A stretch of DNA of 36,530 bases, from the NCBI GenBank assembly GCA_029261235.1, contig JAJDBS010000260.1:1-36530 (forward strand), written 5' to 3'. Positions 1 to 8,387 of the stretch are shown here, one piece after another (position 1 is the first letter of the stretch; the number at the start of each line of letters is the position of its first letter). A program made the position numbers and the translations under genes. The notes beneath the pieces were generated by a model. It was not told the origin of the DNA and made no database searches. It saw only the letters and a list, made by a program, of their open reading frames with translations. The DNA comes from Nitrospirales bacterium (lineage in GTDB: Bacteria; Nitrospirota; Nitrospiria; Nitrospirales; UBA8639).

Positions 1-183
1 CGAGCAGTTCAACGGGGGTACTTTCATAAGCATGTGGTGGAGACGATGCTTGATGAACATGTCTCTGGGGCTAATAATTGGCACTATCGATTATGGAATT
101 TACTCATGCTGGAACTGTGGCATCGGACCTATATAGATGGAGACCGGAGCCTCCCTTTTGTTGCACCGCTTGGCAATGTTTAA
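1..183 (+). CDS. asnB: Asparagine synthase (glutamine-hydrolysing), C-terminal end only
   Basis: The window opens inside this gene; 60 codons remain before TAA. The residues include HKHVVETMLDEHVSG followed by NLLMLELWHRTYID, the typical carboxyl end of class B asparagine synthases, where the synthetase domain closes with the L-x-x-L-E-L-W-H-R block. The family transfers amide nitrogen from glutamine to an activated aspartate or a similar carboxylate. In bacteria with PEP-CTERM/exosortase systems a paralogue usually lies in the exopolysaccharide locus, and a PEP-CTERM gene follows about 1.5 kb downstream here. Which paralogue this is cannot be told from the C-terminus. The 5' part, including the Cys nucleophile of the glutaminase domain, is outside the window. 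Confidence 0.85.
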   Translation, partial: RAVQRGYFHKHVVETMLDEHVSGANNWHYRLWNLLMLELWHRTYIDGDRSLPFVAPLGNV

Positions 184-308
184 ATCTAGATGTTTCCAGA
201 TTTTGTGTGAGTGTCAGGTTCATCGGTCTTACTTCAAGGTGTTCTTGGCAAACTTCCTTCCTGTGCAAGCCATGGATGAACATTTCGTGATGCTTTAGGC
301 CAGGATAA

Positions 309-1020
309 GATCAGATAGCGTTTTTGGAAAATGGCGATACCTTGCCGTGTGAAGTCCGATCAATACGGCTATCCCCCTTGCTGGAGGGCGTTGAGATTTG
401 CGACAAGAGCATCAGTGCAAACGCACTACTCACGGAACGGGAGCTGGCCCACTATCTCGCGGATGAGCCGGGTGCCCATGACCACTTTCACCGTCAATGC
501 CAACCAGAAATATTTGCTTGAAGTGACGGCCTGCTTTTTTATCCGTTGTGCGAACCTACACAATAGTATCACCACCGATGGGGCCCATGGCCGGCTCGAA
601 ACCCGTAAGATCTTTATAATCACCGAGCTGAATGGCTTTCTGAAATTTCCGCATGTCCGGAAAGCCTTTATGGCGGAACGGTCCACTTATCGACGAAAAT
701 AAGTGGCAAGGACCGATCCGATCTTGCCTATGGCGTCACCGGTAAACCTCCGAATTTAGCGACGGCCCAGTAAGGACTAGACACCTGGGGGCATCGAACA
801 ATCCAAAATAGTTGTCACTCCATCATTGACTGGAACTATGATGAGAATGCGAAGCCGCATTTGATGTGGGCATGGGACGGAAAATAGCACTCGCCTTCGG
901 AGGTTCGTGATCGGCATCAGCAAACGTAAAGGGGCGTGCAGTGTCGCACAAAAGATTCTAGAGCTGACGATGAACACGCGATTGGTCTTCGATTACCTGA
1001 GGATGACCCAGAGTTCGTGA
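309..1020 (+). pseudogene. Degenerate ISAs1-like transposase remnant
   Basis: At least three reading-frame fragments line up in the order of an ISAs1-type DDE transposase. Near 330-520 one frame reads SPLLEGVEICDKSISANALL, then ELAHYLADEPGAH. A second frame, about 478-700, reads TFTVNANQKYLL, then TTDGAHGRLETRK and FPHVRKAFMAER. The frame shifts again and gives SGKDRSDLAYGVTG near 685-750. The last piece, 892-1020, reads RFVIGISKRKGACSVAQKI and ends NTRLVFDYLRMTQSS before TGA. Matching blocks in intact family members are the HGR-x-E-x-R segment, the AYG(I/L)T segment and the terminal arm. Several frameshifts and stops, plus loss of the N-terminal third, mean it cannot make an active transposase. 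No terminal inverted repeats were identified. The exact IS family is my recognition, not a database result. Confidence 0.72.
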
Positions 1021-1378
1021 GTGTTTTCAAGGGCTTGATGGGGAGAACAAATGTTCCGCGAACAGGAAACCCACAAGAAGATAAAGGCAGCATAGGGATG
1101 GCAGAAATTTCACTTAACGAGCCGTCTAACAATTGGCGACCACCTCTGTTATTAGATGTTGGCTTGACTCCACATTTTCATTCCTATCTCACACCCCGGC
1201 ATTCATATTTTTTGAGGACGAAAGTTGTCCTATCTAAGATCTATGTTAGATTTAAGACTGCTAGCGTCTGGTTGAATTCGAGGGTGATCTGCTAAAAGCC
1301 ATGACTGGAGAGGGGATTCTAGCAATGAAATGTGTTACCTACTTGAAATTATCATATGAATCGTCCTCCTTTTAAATC
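1021..1378. other. Non-coding stretch after the transposase remnant
   Basis: No reading frame here has a convincing start, ribosome binding site or family resemblance. The longest frame crossing it (936-1295) overlaps the transposase remnant in another frame and looks like a shadow. It is probably decayed IS or accessory DNA. Confidence 0.4.
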
Positions 1379-1413
1379 AAAAGGAGTCAGAGAGCAGAAG
1401 GGACTCTTTTTTT
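1379..1413 (+). terminator. Candidate rho-independent terminator
   Basis: A stem pairs 1379-1388 (AAAAGGAGTC) with 1402-1411 (GACTCTTTTT): ten pairs including one G.T wobble, with a 13-nt loop. The 3' arm runs into seven T residues (1407-1413). The A-rich 5' arm would also let it work on the other strand. No gene ends immediately upstream, so it may have belonged to a gene now decayed. Confidence 0.45.
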
Positions 1414-1727
1414 GTTTAACCGGACAGCGGTGACCAAAGAAATAAGAGCGATGATATGTCTCATTATTAACAAGATGGTCAATCGCCTCGGATGAAGGTG
1501 ATTCCATCACTTAAGAAGACACGATCTGGAGGCGGCCTTAATCGGTTCTGATGAAGCATAAGGAATAACTCCTGGACATTTTGAGAGCCTACATGGTGCA
1601 GAGGAGTGGCCATTATTTAGGACTTACAAAGGTTCATACTCCTCACCCTTCGAACTAATTCCATTGGGTGGCTATTTATTCCCAAATATAACGTTTCTGA
1701 TAGGGAACTCAAAGATAGGGCTTAGGC
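1414..1727. other. Intergenic stretch upstream of the PEP-CTERM gene
   Basis: I see no coding frame, repeat or clear promoter. It presumably contains the leader of the PEP-CTERM gene that starts at 1728 or 1755. Confidence 0.35.
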
Positions 1728-2411
1728 ATGAAATTCATTTCCACAAGAGGTATCATGAGAACATTCCTTGGATTACTTTTGGTGATGGTACTATGCGATG
1801 TTCCTCTCGCCACGGCCGTCACCATTGATGTAGTTGGAGGGAAATTACATGCCGCTTTTGATGTAGATGTTAATGGGACTCTGTATGACGTAGAGTTTAT
1901 CGACGGCACCTGTGTCGAGGTATACGGTACATGCCTCACATCGGCATTCCCTTTGGCTTTAAGTCTTATAGGGAAGCCCCTCATGCCAGCTACATTTCCC
2001 GATTTTTCAAGTGTTACAGGTACAGCCATGATTGCACTTCGAGATCAGATTTTTAACAGTCCCGTGTTAGCAATGTTTGACACAGACCCCTTTTAAACCA
2101 GGGGGTGCACTCACGTCGAAATATGCGACATACGTACTCCATTTCATGCACAGCCCGCGGGTGGTGGGCGTTCCTTTATGTTCGCATATGTTGTTCGCAA
2201 CTGGCATGCAGGTATTGAAGACATCGTATATTCCACTTTGGGAACTACATTCGATACAAGAGAATCGGCGGGTTCGACATGGGCGCGATGGACTCCGGTG
2301 GCCACTCCCGTGCCAGAACCAAGTTCTAGCCTCTTATTAGCAACGGGCATCGCTGTCCTTGCTGGCTATCGGTGGTGGAAGCGTCGACGAGAACGGACAC
2401 AAGCTGGGTAA
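1728..2411 (+). pseudogene. PEP-CTERM sorting-domain protein interrupted by one in-frame TAA
   Basis: One frame runs from ATG 1728 to TAA 2409-2411 with a single internal TAA at 2094-2096. The N-terminus is a Sec signal peptide (hydrophobic TFLGLLLVMVLC, cleavage likely after LATA). The middle is a small secreted domain containing MFDTDPF just before the stop. The C-terminus is a textbook PEP-CTERM tag: VPEP at 2310-2321, a hydrophobic helix SLLLATGIAVLAGY, then the basic tail KRRRER. Such tags are cut by exosortase and direct proteins to the cell surface with exopolysaccharide. The TAA is one substitution from TTA (Leu). With Leu the text becomes DTDPFLTRGC, which flows naturally. ATG 1755 has an AGAGG upstream and is an alternative start. 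It is either a fresh pseudogene, a sequencing error or a readthrough site. Confidence 0.75.
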
Positions 2412-2783
2412 CTTCCAGGATGGGTGTGTTCTTTTCCACTTTCAGCATACATTCAATCAGTTGAAGTAAATTCTGAATATTCCCTCGTGATCTTGGTAGA
2501 ACGTTTTGGTCTTCTTCATCACGGGAGAGTCATAGTGACGTTTTCACGAGGTTCTAGTCCGTCCTATTTGTGCTGCGGAGGAGAGTCGGTTTTAGGATTT
2601 CTGCGCATCAATCATTACTATGGGTATAGGGGGATCTATCTTGAGTGTAGCCAGTCAAAACGCGTTGACAGGTAAACATCTTGCCCTTGTGCCCCCTCAA
2701 CATTCGTATTAACGTGCTGTTCTGTGTTGCCGGGTTTTGCCACGGTAGGCTCTTTTGTTTCGGCAAAAGGACCACAAGCCAGC
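2412..2783. other. Intergenic stretch between the PEP-CTERM gene and the intron-like RNA
   Basis: No supported gene. A minus-strand frame at 2608-2829 lacks any family signature and runs into the intron-like sequence. A small hairpin, CTTTTG/CAAAAG near 2751-2768, lies about 15 nt before the proposed intron 5' end. Confidence 0.35.
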
Positions 2784-3437
2784 GTGCCGAGCATGTCCAG
2801 CAGCTTGAGGGTGGAAGTCCCTTTGACAATCTGATGGAGGTGAAGTCCTAGCGAAGCGCAAGGGCGTTGTTGTGAGGCGGGGTCTGAAGGCCGCGTGGAA
2901 CAAATGCGTGGCCGATGAACAAGATTCAGATACGAGGGAGTCCGTGCAGGACGAGTGAGCTGGTTTTCACGAAGTCCCTATACATCAGGGGGACGGGATC
3001 TCAATCTGCCAGTCGTGCGCAGAAGGTGGTTGAACTTACCTCGGAAGACTTCTCGTCTGCCTTGACAATAAGACTGAAAACTGAGTAATCGGTTTAGATC
3101 GGGTGGGAGGAGTCAGCAGCGAGCAGAGTAGTCCTGCAAAGGATGAAGCCCTGAGCGGTGAGAAGTGGTGAGTAAGCAGCGAAATTCATGGTCGACAAGC
3201 GGCTGAACACCCAGTGAACCCTGGCCTTCCCGACAGCGGGTACGGGCGAAGCCGGAAGGGCTGTCGACGAAGTGTCGAATCGCTTGCGGTGAACTACCCA
3301 GGTGAAAGCCCGTCGAGGGGTGACCAATTGAGTCGTCTGTATTGGTTACCCCTCGCATAACGCGCCGAACCGTTGTAGCGGATCCGTGCGTACGGTGGGG
3401 TGACAGGGAAAGCGGGTGACCGCATCCCTATGTCGAT
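2784..3437 (+). ncRNA. Probable ORF-less group II intron RNA
   Basis: The stretch has no credible protein on either strand but looks like a bacterial group II intron. It starts at a GTGCC that resembles the GUGYG 5' end. It then has domain-I-like hairpins such as AGGG-TGGAAGT-CCCT (about 2809-2823) and a GAGGTGAAGTCC element. Near 3313-3355 there is a 14-bp hairpin (GAGGGGTGACCAAT pairing with ATTGGTTACCCCTC), a candidate reduced domain IV. Next comes a domain-V-like hairpin with ACCGT/ACGGT ends (about 3367-3397). Last is a domain-VI-like hairpin closed by GCGG-GTGA-CCGC, ending near TGTCGAT at 3437. The reverse transcriptase/maturase gene usually inside domain IV is absent. If real, it would need a maturase in trans or is dead. 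Boundaries are approximate and assignment rests on motif recognition only. Confidence 0.55.
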
Positions 3438-3688
3438 CTGGCACCCTACTGACCTCATTAGAGAGGACGGCCGCCAGCCTGAGGAGAGCGAACCAACTCG
3501 CCACGATCAAACTAGGTCCGCTGTCGAATACGAACGCCCCTCCCTTGGGCCAGCTGGCAGGAATCGGACCAGGGGAGACAAACAGTTCAGTGTTTCACAG
3601 AAAGAACGGGGAACCATAATTTATGTATGAATTTGAATAATGTCTGTGGAAGAAAGACTTTTGTCGGGAATGGACTAGGCATTATTCA

Positions 3689-5668
3689 TCACTTGACCTT
3701 ACTGCCTGTCTGAACTTCTTCCTGAACGGTCAAAAGACTAAGAACCTCCTTCTCTCCGGCGGCGAGGACCATTCCTTGAGATTCAATGCCCATCAATTTA
3801 GCTGGTTTGAGGTTGGCTACGACCACAATGGTTTTTCCTATTAATTCTTCGGGCGCGTATTTCTTCCCAATGCCGGCGACAATTTGACGTTTTTCTGTTC
3901 CGATATCTACTTGTAATTTCAAGAGCTTCGAAGACTTCGGTACACGTTCGGCTTCAAGAATTTTGGCCACTTTTAGTTGGACTTTTTGGAATTCATCGAT
4001 ACCGATGAGCGGAGTATCGCTATCAGTTGAAGCAGATGGTGATTGTGGAGTCGCCTTGTCAATTTTCTTTTCAGTGGTGGGCGAGGCGGTTGGTGACGAT
4101 GCGGGTTGGTGCGCACTGGTAGATGGCAGGTCTTTTTTGGGGAACAATGATGTGCCTTTCGTGACTGGATGAATGTAGTCGTATTCGCCCCAAATTGGAC
4201 CCTTGCCTAGGGTGGGTGTTGAGATATCGACCGTCAAACCTAATCGGGTCTTCATCGTTTCTGCAGTATGAGGCATAAACGGAGCAAGGGCTAACGTCAG
4301 GAATCGTAGAGATTCTACGAGATGGAACAAGACGGTCTGTAGTCGTGATTTTTTTTCAGGATCCTTCGCTAAGATCCAGGGTGCTGTTTTATCGATGTAT
4401 TGATTGGCCATTTGGACTAACCCCAATATGGCTTCTAAAGCACGATGAAACTCCAATGCGCGAAGGTGCTGTTCAATTTTTTCAGAAAGCGCTGAGGCCG
4501 TCTGTTGAAGTGAGTGATCTAAGTCAGTTTCAGTTTGAGGATCGGAGCGTGGGACCATATGTTGTGAGAAATTCCCCAGCATGGCCAACGTCCGAGAGAC
4601 CAGGTTCCCCAGGTCATTGGCGAGTTCCGCTTGATATCGGCTATGGAAGGAAGACAAAGAAAAATCGCCATCTTGGCCAAAGGGCACTTGGCGGAGTAAG
4701 AAATATCGAAAGGCATCTGTGCCGAATTCTTTGATCATGGCAAATGGATCAACGACGTTCCCACGACTCTTAGACATCTTTTCGCCGTCCACTGTCCACC
4801 ATCCATGGGCGAAGATTGATTGTGGAAGTGGGCGTTCCATGCCCATGAGCATGGTCGACCAATAGACGGCGTGTGTTGTGAGAATATCTTTTCCCACTAA
4901 ATGGACAGACGCAGGCCAGAATGCTGGCGCGTTTGCATGAGTCCCGAGATAGTCCAAGCCAGAAAAGTAATTCACTAAGGCGTCGAACCACACATAGGTC
5001 ACGCAGTCTTTGTCAAAGGGTAATTCGATTCCCCATGAGAGTCGTGACTTCGGTCGAGAGATGGAGAGGTCTTCAAGTGGTTTTTGAAGAAAGCCTAAGA
5101 CCTCGTTGCGTCGAGAGTCAGGCTGGATAAATTCGGGATGTACATGGATATGTTTTTTCAGTCGATCTTGGAACTGGCTCATACGGAAAAAGTAATTTCT
5201 CTCGCTGACCTGTTCGACTGGGCGTTGACAATCTGGGCAGAGGCCTTGTTCCACATCTTTTTCGGTCCAGAATCGTTCGTCGAATGTGCAGTACCATCCG
5301 GTATATTCGGCTTGGTAAATCAATCCCTTGTCATGCAGTGTTTGTAAGCAGCGCTGGACGACCGCTTGGTGCTGTGGGTCAGTGGTTCGAATAAACCCAT
5401 CGTATGAAATGTCTAGCTTCGTCCACAGATCCTTGAATGTGGGCATCAGTCGATCACAATGGGCTTGGGGATCTATTTCAGCTTTTGCAGCCGCTTGTTG
5501 TACTTTTTGCCCGTGTTCGTCCAACCCAGTGAGAAAGAATACATCATCGCCTCGTAAACGATAAAAGCGAGCCAAGACATCTGCGGCGATTGTGGTATAG
5601 GCATGGCCGATATGTGGGACATCATTGACGTAATAAATCGGGGTGGTGACATAAAACCTGTTGGGCAT
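3689..5668 (-). CDS. metG: Methionyl-tRNA synthetase
   Basis: Charges tRNA-Met with methionine, using ATP, in the cytosol. At 659 residues it is normal for the long bacterial form. The class I signatures are HIGH at residues 19-22 and KMSKSRGN in the second half of the catalytic domain. The zinc-knuckle region has the CPDC pair typical of the single-knuckle type. After the anticodon-binding helical domain, a Ser/Thr/Pro-rich linker leads to a C-terminal EMAP/Trbp-like tRNA-binding domain (IDEFQKVQLKVAKILEAE ... GMVLAAGE), which makes it a dimer in relatives. The start is ATG 5668, with AAGGA 11 nt upstream; an upstream in-frame TTG at 5692 lacks support. It is last in the tmk-holB-metG run. 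Confidence 0.97.
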   Translation of the reverse strand: MPNRFYVTTPIYYVNDVPHIGHAYTTIAADVLARFYRLRGDDVFFLTGLDEHGQKVQQAAAKAEIDPQAHCDRLMPTFKDLWTKLDISYDGFIRTTDPQHQAVVQRCLQTLHDKGLIYQAEYTGWYCTFDERFWTEKDVEQGLCPDCQRPVEQVSERNYFFRMSQFQDRLKKHIHVHPEFIQPDSRRNEVLGFLQKPLEDLSISRPKSRLSWGIELPFDKDCVTYVWFDALVNYFSGLDYLGTHANAPAFWPASVHLVGKDILTTHAVYWSTMLMGMERPLPQSIFAHGWWTVDGEKMSKSRGNVVDPFAMIKEFGTDAFRYFLLRQVPFGQDGDFSLSSFHSRYQAELANDLGNLVSRTLAMLGNFSQHMVPRSDPQTETDLDHSLQQTASALSEKIEQHLRALEFHRALEAILGLVQMANQYIDKTAPWILAKDPEKKSRLQTVLFHLVESLRFLTLALAPFMPHTAETMKTRLGLTVDISTPTLGKGPIWGEYDYIHPVTKGTSLFPKKDLPSTSAHQPASSPTASPTTEKKIDKATPQSPSASTDSDTPLIGIDEFQKVQLKVAKILEAERVPKSSKLLKLQVDIGTEKRQIVAGIGKKYAPEELIGKTIVVVANLKPAKLMGIESQGMVLAAGEKEVLSLLTVQEEVQTGSKVK

Positions 5669-5757
5669 AATGTAATGATTCCTTTTTCTCAAATGAGGAA
5701 CAGCATGGACCTGTTCATGGGCAACGTGTGAAACCTGAGTACTCTTTAGGGATAGCC

Positions 5758-6777
5758 TTAGGCGGAGGCATGTTCCAGTTGGTCGTGCAGATGAAAGAAA
5801 AATTGTTCCAAGCCAATTTGCATGTTGAGGTTACGCTGTTGCCCACGTTCAAGCTGGTTCAATTCCTGTGAAAGTTCTATGATCGCTGAAGGAGTGATTC
5901 GCTCTGCCAATTGGCGAAGTGCGGGTTCTTGATCACGATAGAGCATAGGAGAATTTGATTCCTCTAAAGTCAGCAAGAGCAAATCTCTGAGCCCTTGCTG
6001 AAACCACTGAATGGCTTCCGAGACTTGCTGGGACTTCACGAGACTGTCGCTGACCTCAAAGATCTGTGTGGCAGAGGTGAGATGTTCTCCAAATAATAAG
6101 GTCCAGTATTGGCGAAGCTTGACTTTCAATTCCTCAGCGTCGAGGTGAAGGGCTTGTCCTAACCGACCTTCCGAAAAGGTGGCGACCAGCTTGGCGTCGG
6201 TTGGTTCCATGGATGCATGCTTCATAAGATATTCATACACATCTGTGAGCGGGAGAGGGGAAAACCGCAGAGCAATACATCGAGATCGAATAGTTGGCAA
6301 GAGGTGTTCTGGACGACTTGAGATGAGCAGGAAAAGGCAGTGATCCGGTGGATCTTCCAGAGTTTTCAGTAAGGCGTTGGCCGCTTCTGTGGTCATGGAA
6401 TCAGCGCTATCAATGAGGCACACTTTGTGCGACCCAATGAGCGGGCGATAAATCACCAAGTGTTCGATGGCACGAATTTGATCGACTTTTATTTTGGGGT
6501 TTGGCTTCTTGGCATCTTCTGGCTCAATAATTAAACAATCTGGATGGATGGCTTCCTCCACTTGATGACATGATCGACAGGTGCCACATGCGTCAGGTGG
6601 CGACTCTTCGTGAGGATGTTCGCAGTGGATAAATTGAGTGAGGGCCTTTGCGGTTTGCCGTTTTCCAATAGCGGTTTCGCCATGGAAGAGATAGGCATGT
6701 CCGAGGTGGTTTGTTGTTACAGCCGTCTGAAGCCATTTGATAGGTCGCTGATGGCCAATAATTGTGCTAAATGGCAT
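5758..6777 (-). CDS. holB: DNA polymerase III subunit delta'
   Basis: Clamp-loader subunit that, with the tau/gamma and delta subunits, opens the beta sliding clamp on primed DNA. The 339 residues follow the AAA+ clamp-loader plan: IGHQRPIKWL near the N-terminus, a P-loop-like GETAIGKR at 33-40, and a zinc module with Cys 52, 64, 67 and 70 (CGTCRSC). The sensor segment NALLKTLEDPP and the SRC motif (TIRSRC) that supplies the arginine finger follow. The P-loop has Arg where ATP-binding paralogues have Ser/Thr, consistent with delta' not hydrolysing ATP. It begins 10 nt after the tmk stop and precedes metG, so the three are probably co-transcribed. Confidence 0.93.
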   Translation of the reverse strand: MPFSTIIGHQRPIKWLQTAVTTNHLGHAYLFHGETAIGKRQTAKALTQFIHCEHPHEESPPDACGTCRSCHQVEEAIHPDCLIIEPEDAKKPNPKIKVDQIRAIEHLVIYRPLIGSHKVCLIDSADSMTTEAANALLKTLEDPPDHCLFLLISSRPEHLLPTIRSRCIALRFSPLPLTDVYEYLMKHASMEPTDAKLVATFSEGRLGQALHLDAEELKVKLRQYWTLLFGEHLTSATQIFEVSDSLVKSQQVSEAIQWFQQGLRDLLLLTLEESNSPMLYRDQEPALRQLAERITPSAIIELSQELNQLERGQQRNLNMQIGLEQFFFHLHDQLEHASA

Positions 6778-6787
6778 ATTGTGTCAA

Positions 6788-7522
6788 CTATTTCTTGGGT
6801 AGAGATTTCTTTGATAAGGCGGAACGGTCCAAAAGCAAAGATTTTTTCTTGTGGATAATTTTCTCAGTTGTCGATTGAATTTTATTGGCCATTGCCTGAG
6901 GCGATTGCGTAGCATCAATCGTTTGGATTCGCATGGGATCTTCTCTTCTCAAGGCTAAAAACCCCCGACGGACGCGTTGATGGAAGCTGAGCGATTCGCG
7001 ATCGAGTCGATTTTGATCCTTTGCCCGTTGCCGTCTTGCCAACCCAACTTTCACCGGAAGATCAAGGAAGAATGTGAGATGAGGCTGAAGTCCATTTGTG
7101 ACAAAGTTCTGGGCTTCATTGAGGAATGCTTTATCAACACCTCGTGCATAGCCCTGATAGGCCAAGGTGGAGTCAAAAAACCGATCACAAATCACGACTG
7201 CCCCCTTTGCCAATGCCGGTTGAATCACATGGGTGATATGTTGTGAGCGAGCAGCCAGAATGAGCATGGATTCACAAGATGCCGTAATGGATTCCGTGGG
7301 GCCCTTGGATTTGGATGAGGTCAGTAATAGCTTGCGAATGGCTTCCGCCAAGGGGGTCCCACCGGGTTCACGGGTTTCAAGGACCTGGTAGCCCTGTGTC
7401 CTCAGTGATTGAGCCAGTCGTCGGCATTGAGTCGTCTTCCCAGAGCCTTCGGTGCCTTCGAAGCTGATAAATACTCCGTGTCGTGAACGTGGCTTTTGTG
7501 CTCGTGGTCGTTTGGATTCCAT
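6788..7522 (-). CDS. tmk: Thymidylate kinase
   Basis: Phosphorylates dTMP to dTDP for DNA synthesis. It also feeds dTTP to the dTDP-rhamnose genes found downstream in this window. The 244 residues include the P-loop EGTEGSGKTT at 22-31, the TREPGGTPLAE substrate loop, the DRFFDSTLAYQGYARG block and a LID segment rich in Arg and Lys (RRQRAKDQNR). About 15 basic residues precede the fold and a basic tail (KKSLLLDRSALSKKSLPKK) follows it, so it is longer than the usual 205-215 residues. GAGG lies about 9 nt before the ATG. It is first in the minus-strand run with holB and metG and divergent from the DUF502 gene. Confidence 0.95.
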   Translation of the reverse strand: MESKRPRAQKPRSRHGVFISFEGTEGSGKTTQCRRLAQSLRTQGYQVLETREPGGTPLAEAIRKLLLTSSKSKGPTESITASCESMLILAARSQHITHVIQPALAKGAVVICDRFFDSTLAYQGYARGVDKAFLNEAQNFVTNGLQPHLTFFLDLPVKVGLARRQRAKDQNRLDRESLSFHQRVRRGFLALRREDPMRIQTIDATQSPQAMANKIQSTTEKIIHKKKSLLLDRSALSKKSLPKK

Positions 7523-7577
7523 TAAAAACGCCTCGTCATCTCCATAGTCTAAGTCATTGAAATTTTAAAGAAAAGTC

Positions 7578-7606
7578 TTGCCGGTGTCATGTTGGAATTG
7601 TAAGAT
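7578..7606 (+). promoter_or_regulatory. Candidate sigma-70 promoter for the DUF502 gene
   Basis: TTGCCG (7578-7583), a 17-nt spacer and TAAGAT (7601-7606) match the -35/-10 consensus at four of six positions each. This would start transcription about 60 nt before the DUF502 protein. It lies in the 155-nt divergent region shared with tmk. Confidence 0.4.
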
Positions 7607-7665
7607 ACTGAAGGTATTTCTCGACCCACCTTTTTCAAGGTATCCAAACTGACAAGGACTGAGGT

Positions 7666-8328
7666 TTGTCATCTCCCATGAATACCTTTCAAGCTTCACT
7701 TAAACGATATTTTCTCACGGGGTTACTTGTCATCACGCCCATTTGGGGCACCATTCTGATTTTAAAAACTCTGTTTGTCACTGTGGATAGTATTCTCGGG
7801 ACCGCGTTAGCCGACTTGGTCCTTCCTGATTATTATTTCCCAGGCCTCGGAATCATGGCCTTGGTGCTCCTCATATTGTTTGCTGGTGTGTTGGCCACGA
7901 ATTTTTTTGGGAGACGGATGGTGAGCCGCTGGGAAGAGTTTTTGGATCGAGTCCCCATCGTGCGGGGTATTTATGCCACATTGAAGTCCATGATGGATAT
8001 TTTGTCGTTTAAACAGCGTGAAAAATATGACAAGGTCGTCATGATCCAGTTTCCCAAAAATGGAAATTATTGCCTAGCATTTGTGACCGGGGACACCCGT
8101 GAGGAAATTCAATGCCTGGCCCCAGAACCCCTAGTGCACGTGTTTGTGCCAACATCACCTAATCCGACATCAGGTTATTTTTTGCTGGTTCCAGAAACGG
8201 AAGTGATGCCAGTAGACATGAGTGTGGAAGAGGCAATGAAACTTATTGTATCCGGTGGGTTCTATTCTCCTCAAGAGAAGGCTTCTGGCATTGAAATTGC
8301 TAAAAAAACAAGTACAATGGCACTTTAG
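7666..8328 (+). CDS. DUF502 family inner-membrane protein
   Basis: A 220-residue protein of the DUF502 family, whose function is not settled. Two transmembrane helices are visible: YFLTGLLVITPIWGTILIL near residues 15-33 and GLGIMALVLLILFAGVLA near 57-78. A soluble C-terminal domain follows, containing the conserved RVPIVRGIYATLKSMMDIL block and GNYCLAFVTGDT. The start is either TTG 7666 (AAGGA 7 nt upstream) or ATG 7678, which would shorten it by four residues. It precedes glmU by about 60 nt on the same strand. The gap holds a short GCCC/GGGC hairpin followed at a distance by T residues, which may partly separate the two. Confidence 0.87.
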   Translation: MSSPMNTFQASLKRYFLTGLLVITPIWGTILILKTLFVTVDSILGTALADLVLPDYYFPGLGIMALVLLILFAGVLATNFFGRRMVSRWEEFLDRVPIVRGIYATLKSMMDILSFKQREKYDKVVMIQFPKNGNYCLAFVTGDTREEIQCLAPEPLVHVFVPTSPNPTSGYFLLVPETEVMPVDMSVEEAMKLIVSGGFYSPQEKASGIEIAKKTSTMAL

Positions 8329-8387
8329 CGGTCACCAAAATTTTCTGCCCCATAAAGGGCGCATGATTTTTTCCTTAGGCGGAGTTG

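Noticed and set aside
936-1295. Plus-strand frame of 119 codons
   Set aside because: Begins inside the transposase remnant in another frame; the remainder shows no conserved features.
2608-2829. Minus-strand frame of 73 codons, considered as an IS end
   Set aside because: No transposase motif and no matching inverted repeat pair were found, and it runs into the proposed intron.
3094-3358. Two overlapping minus-strand frames of 77-81 codons
   Set aside because: They lie opposite the intron-like RNA. Frames of this sort are common artefacts on structured intron sequence.
8348-8372. GCCC/GGGC hairpin followed by T residues between the DUF502 gene and glmU as a terminator
   Set aside because: The stem is only four to five pairs and the T-run starts several bases after it, so it is too weak to list as a terminator.
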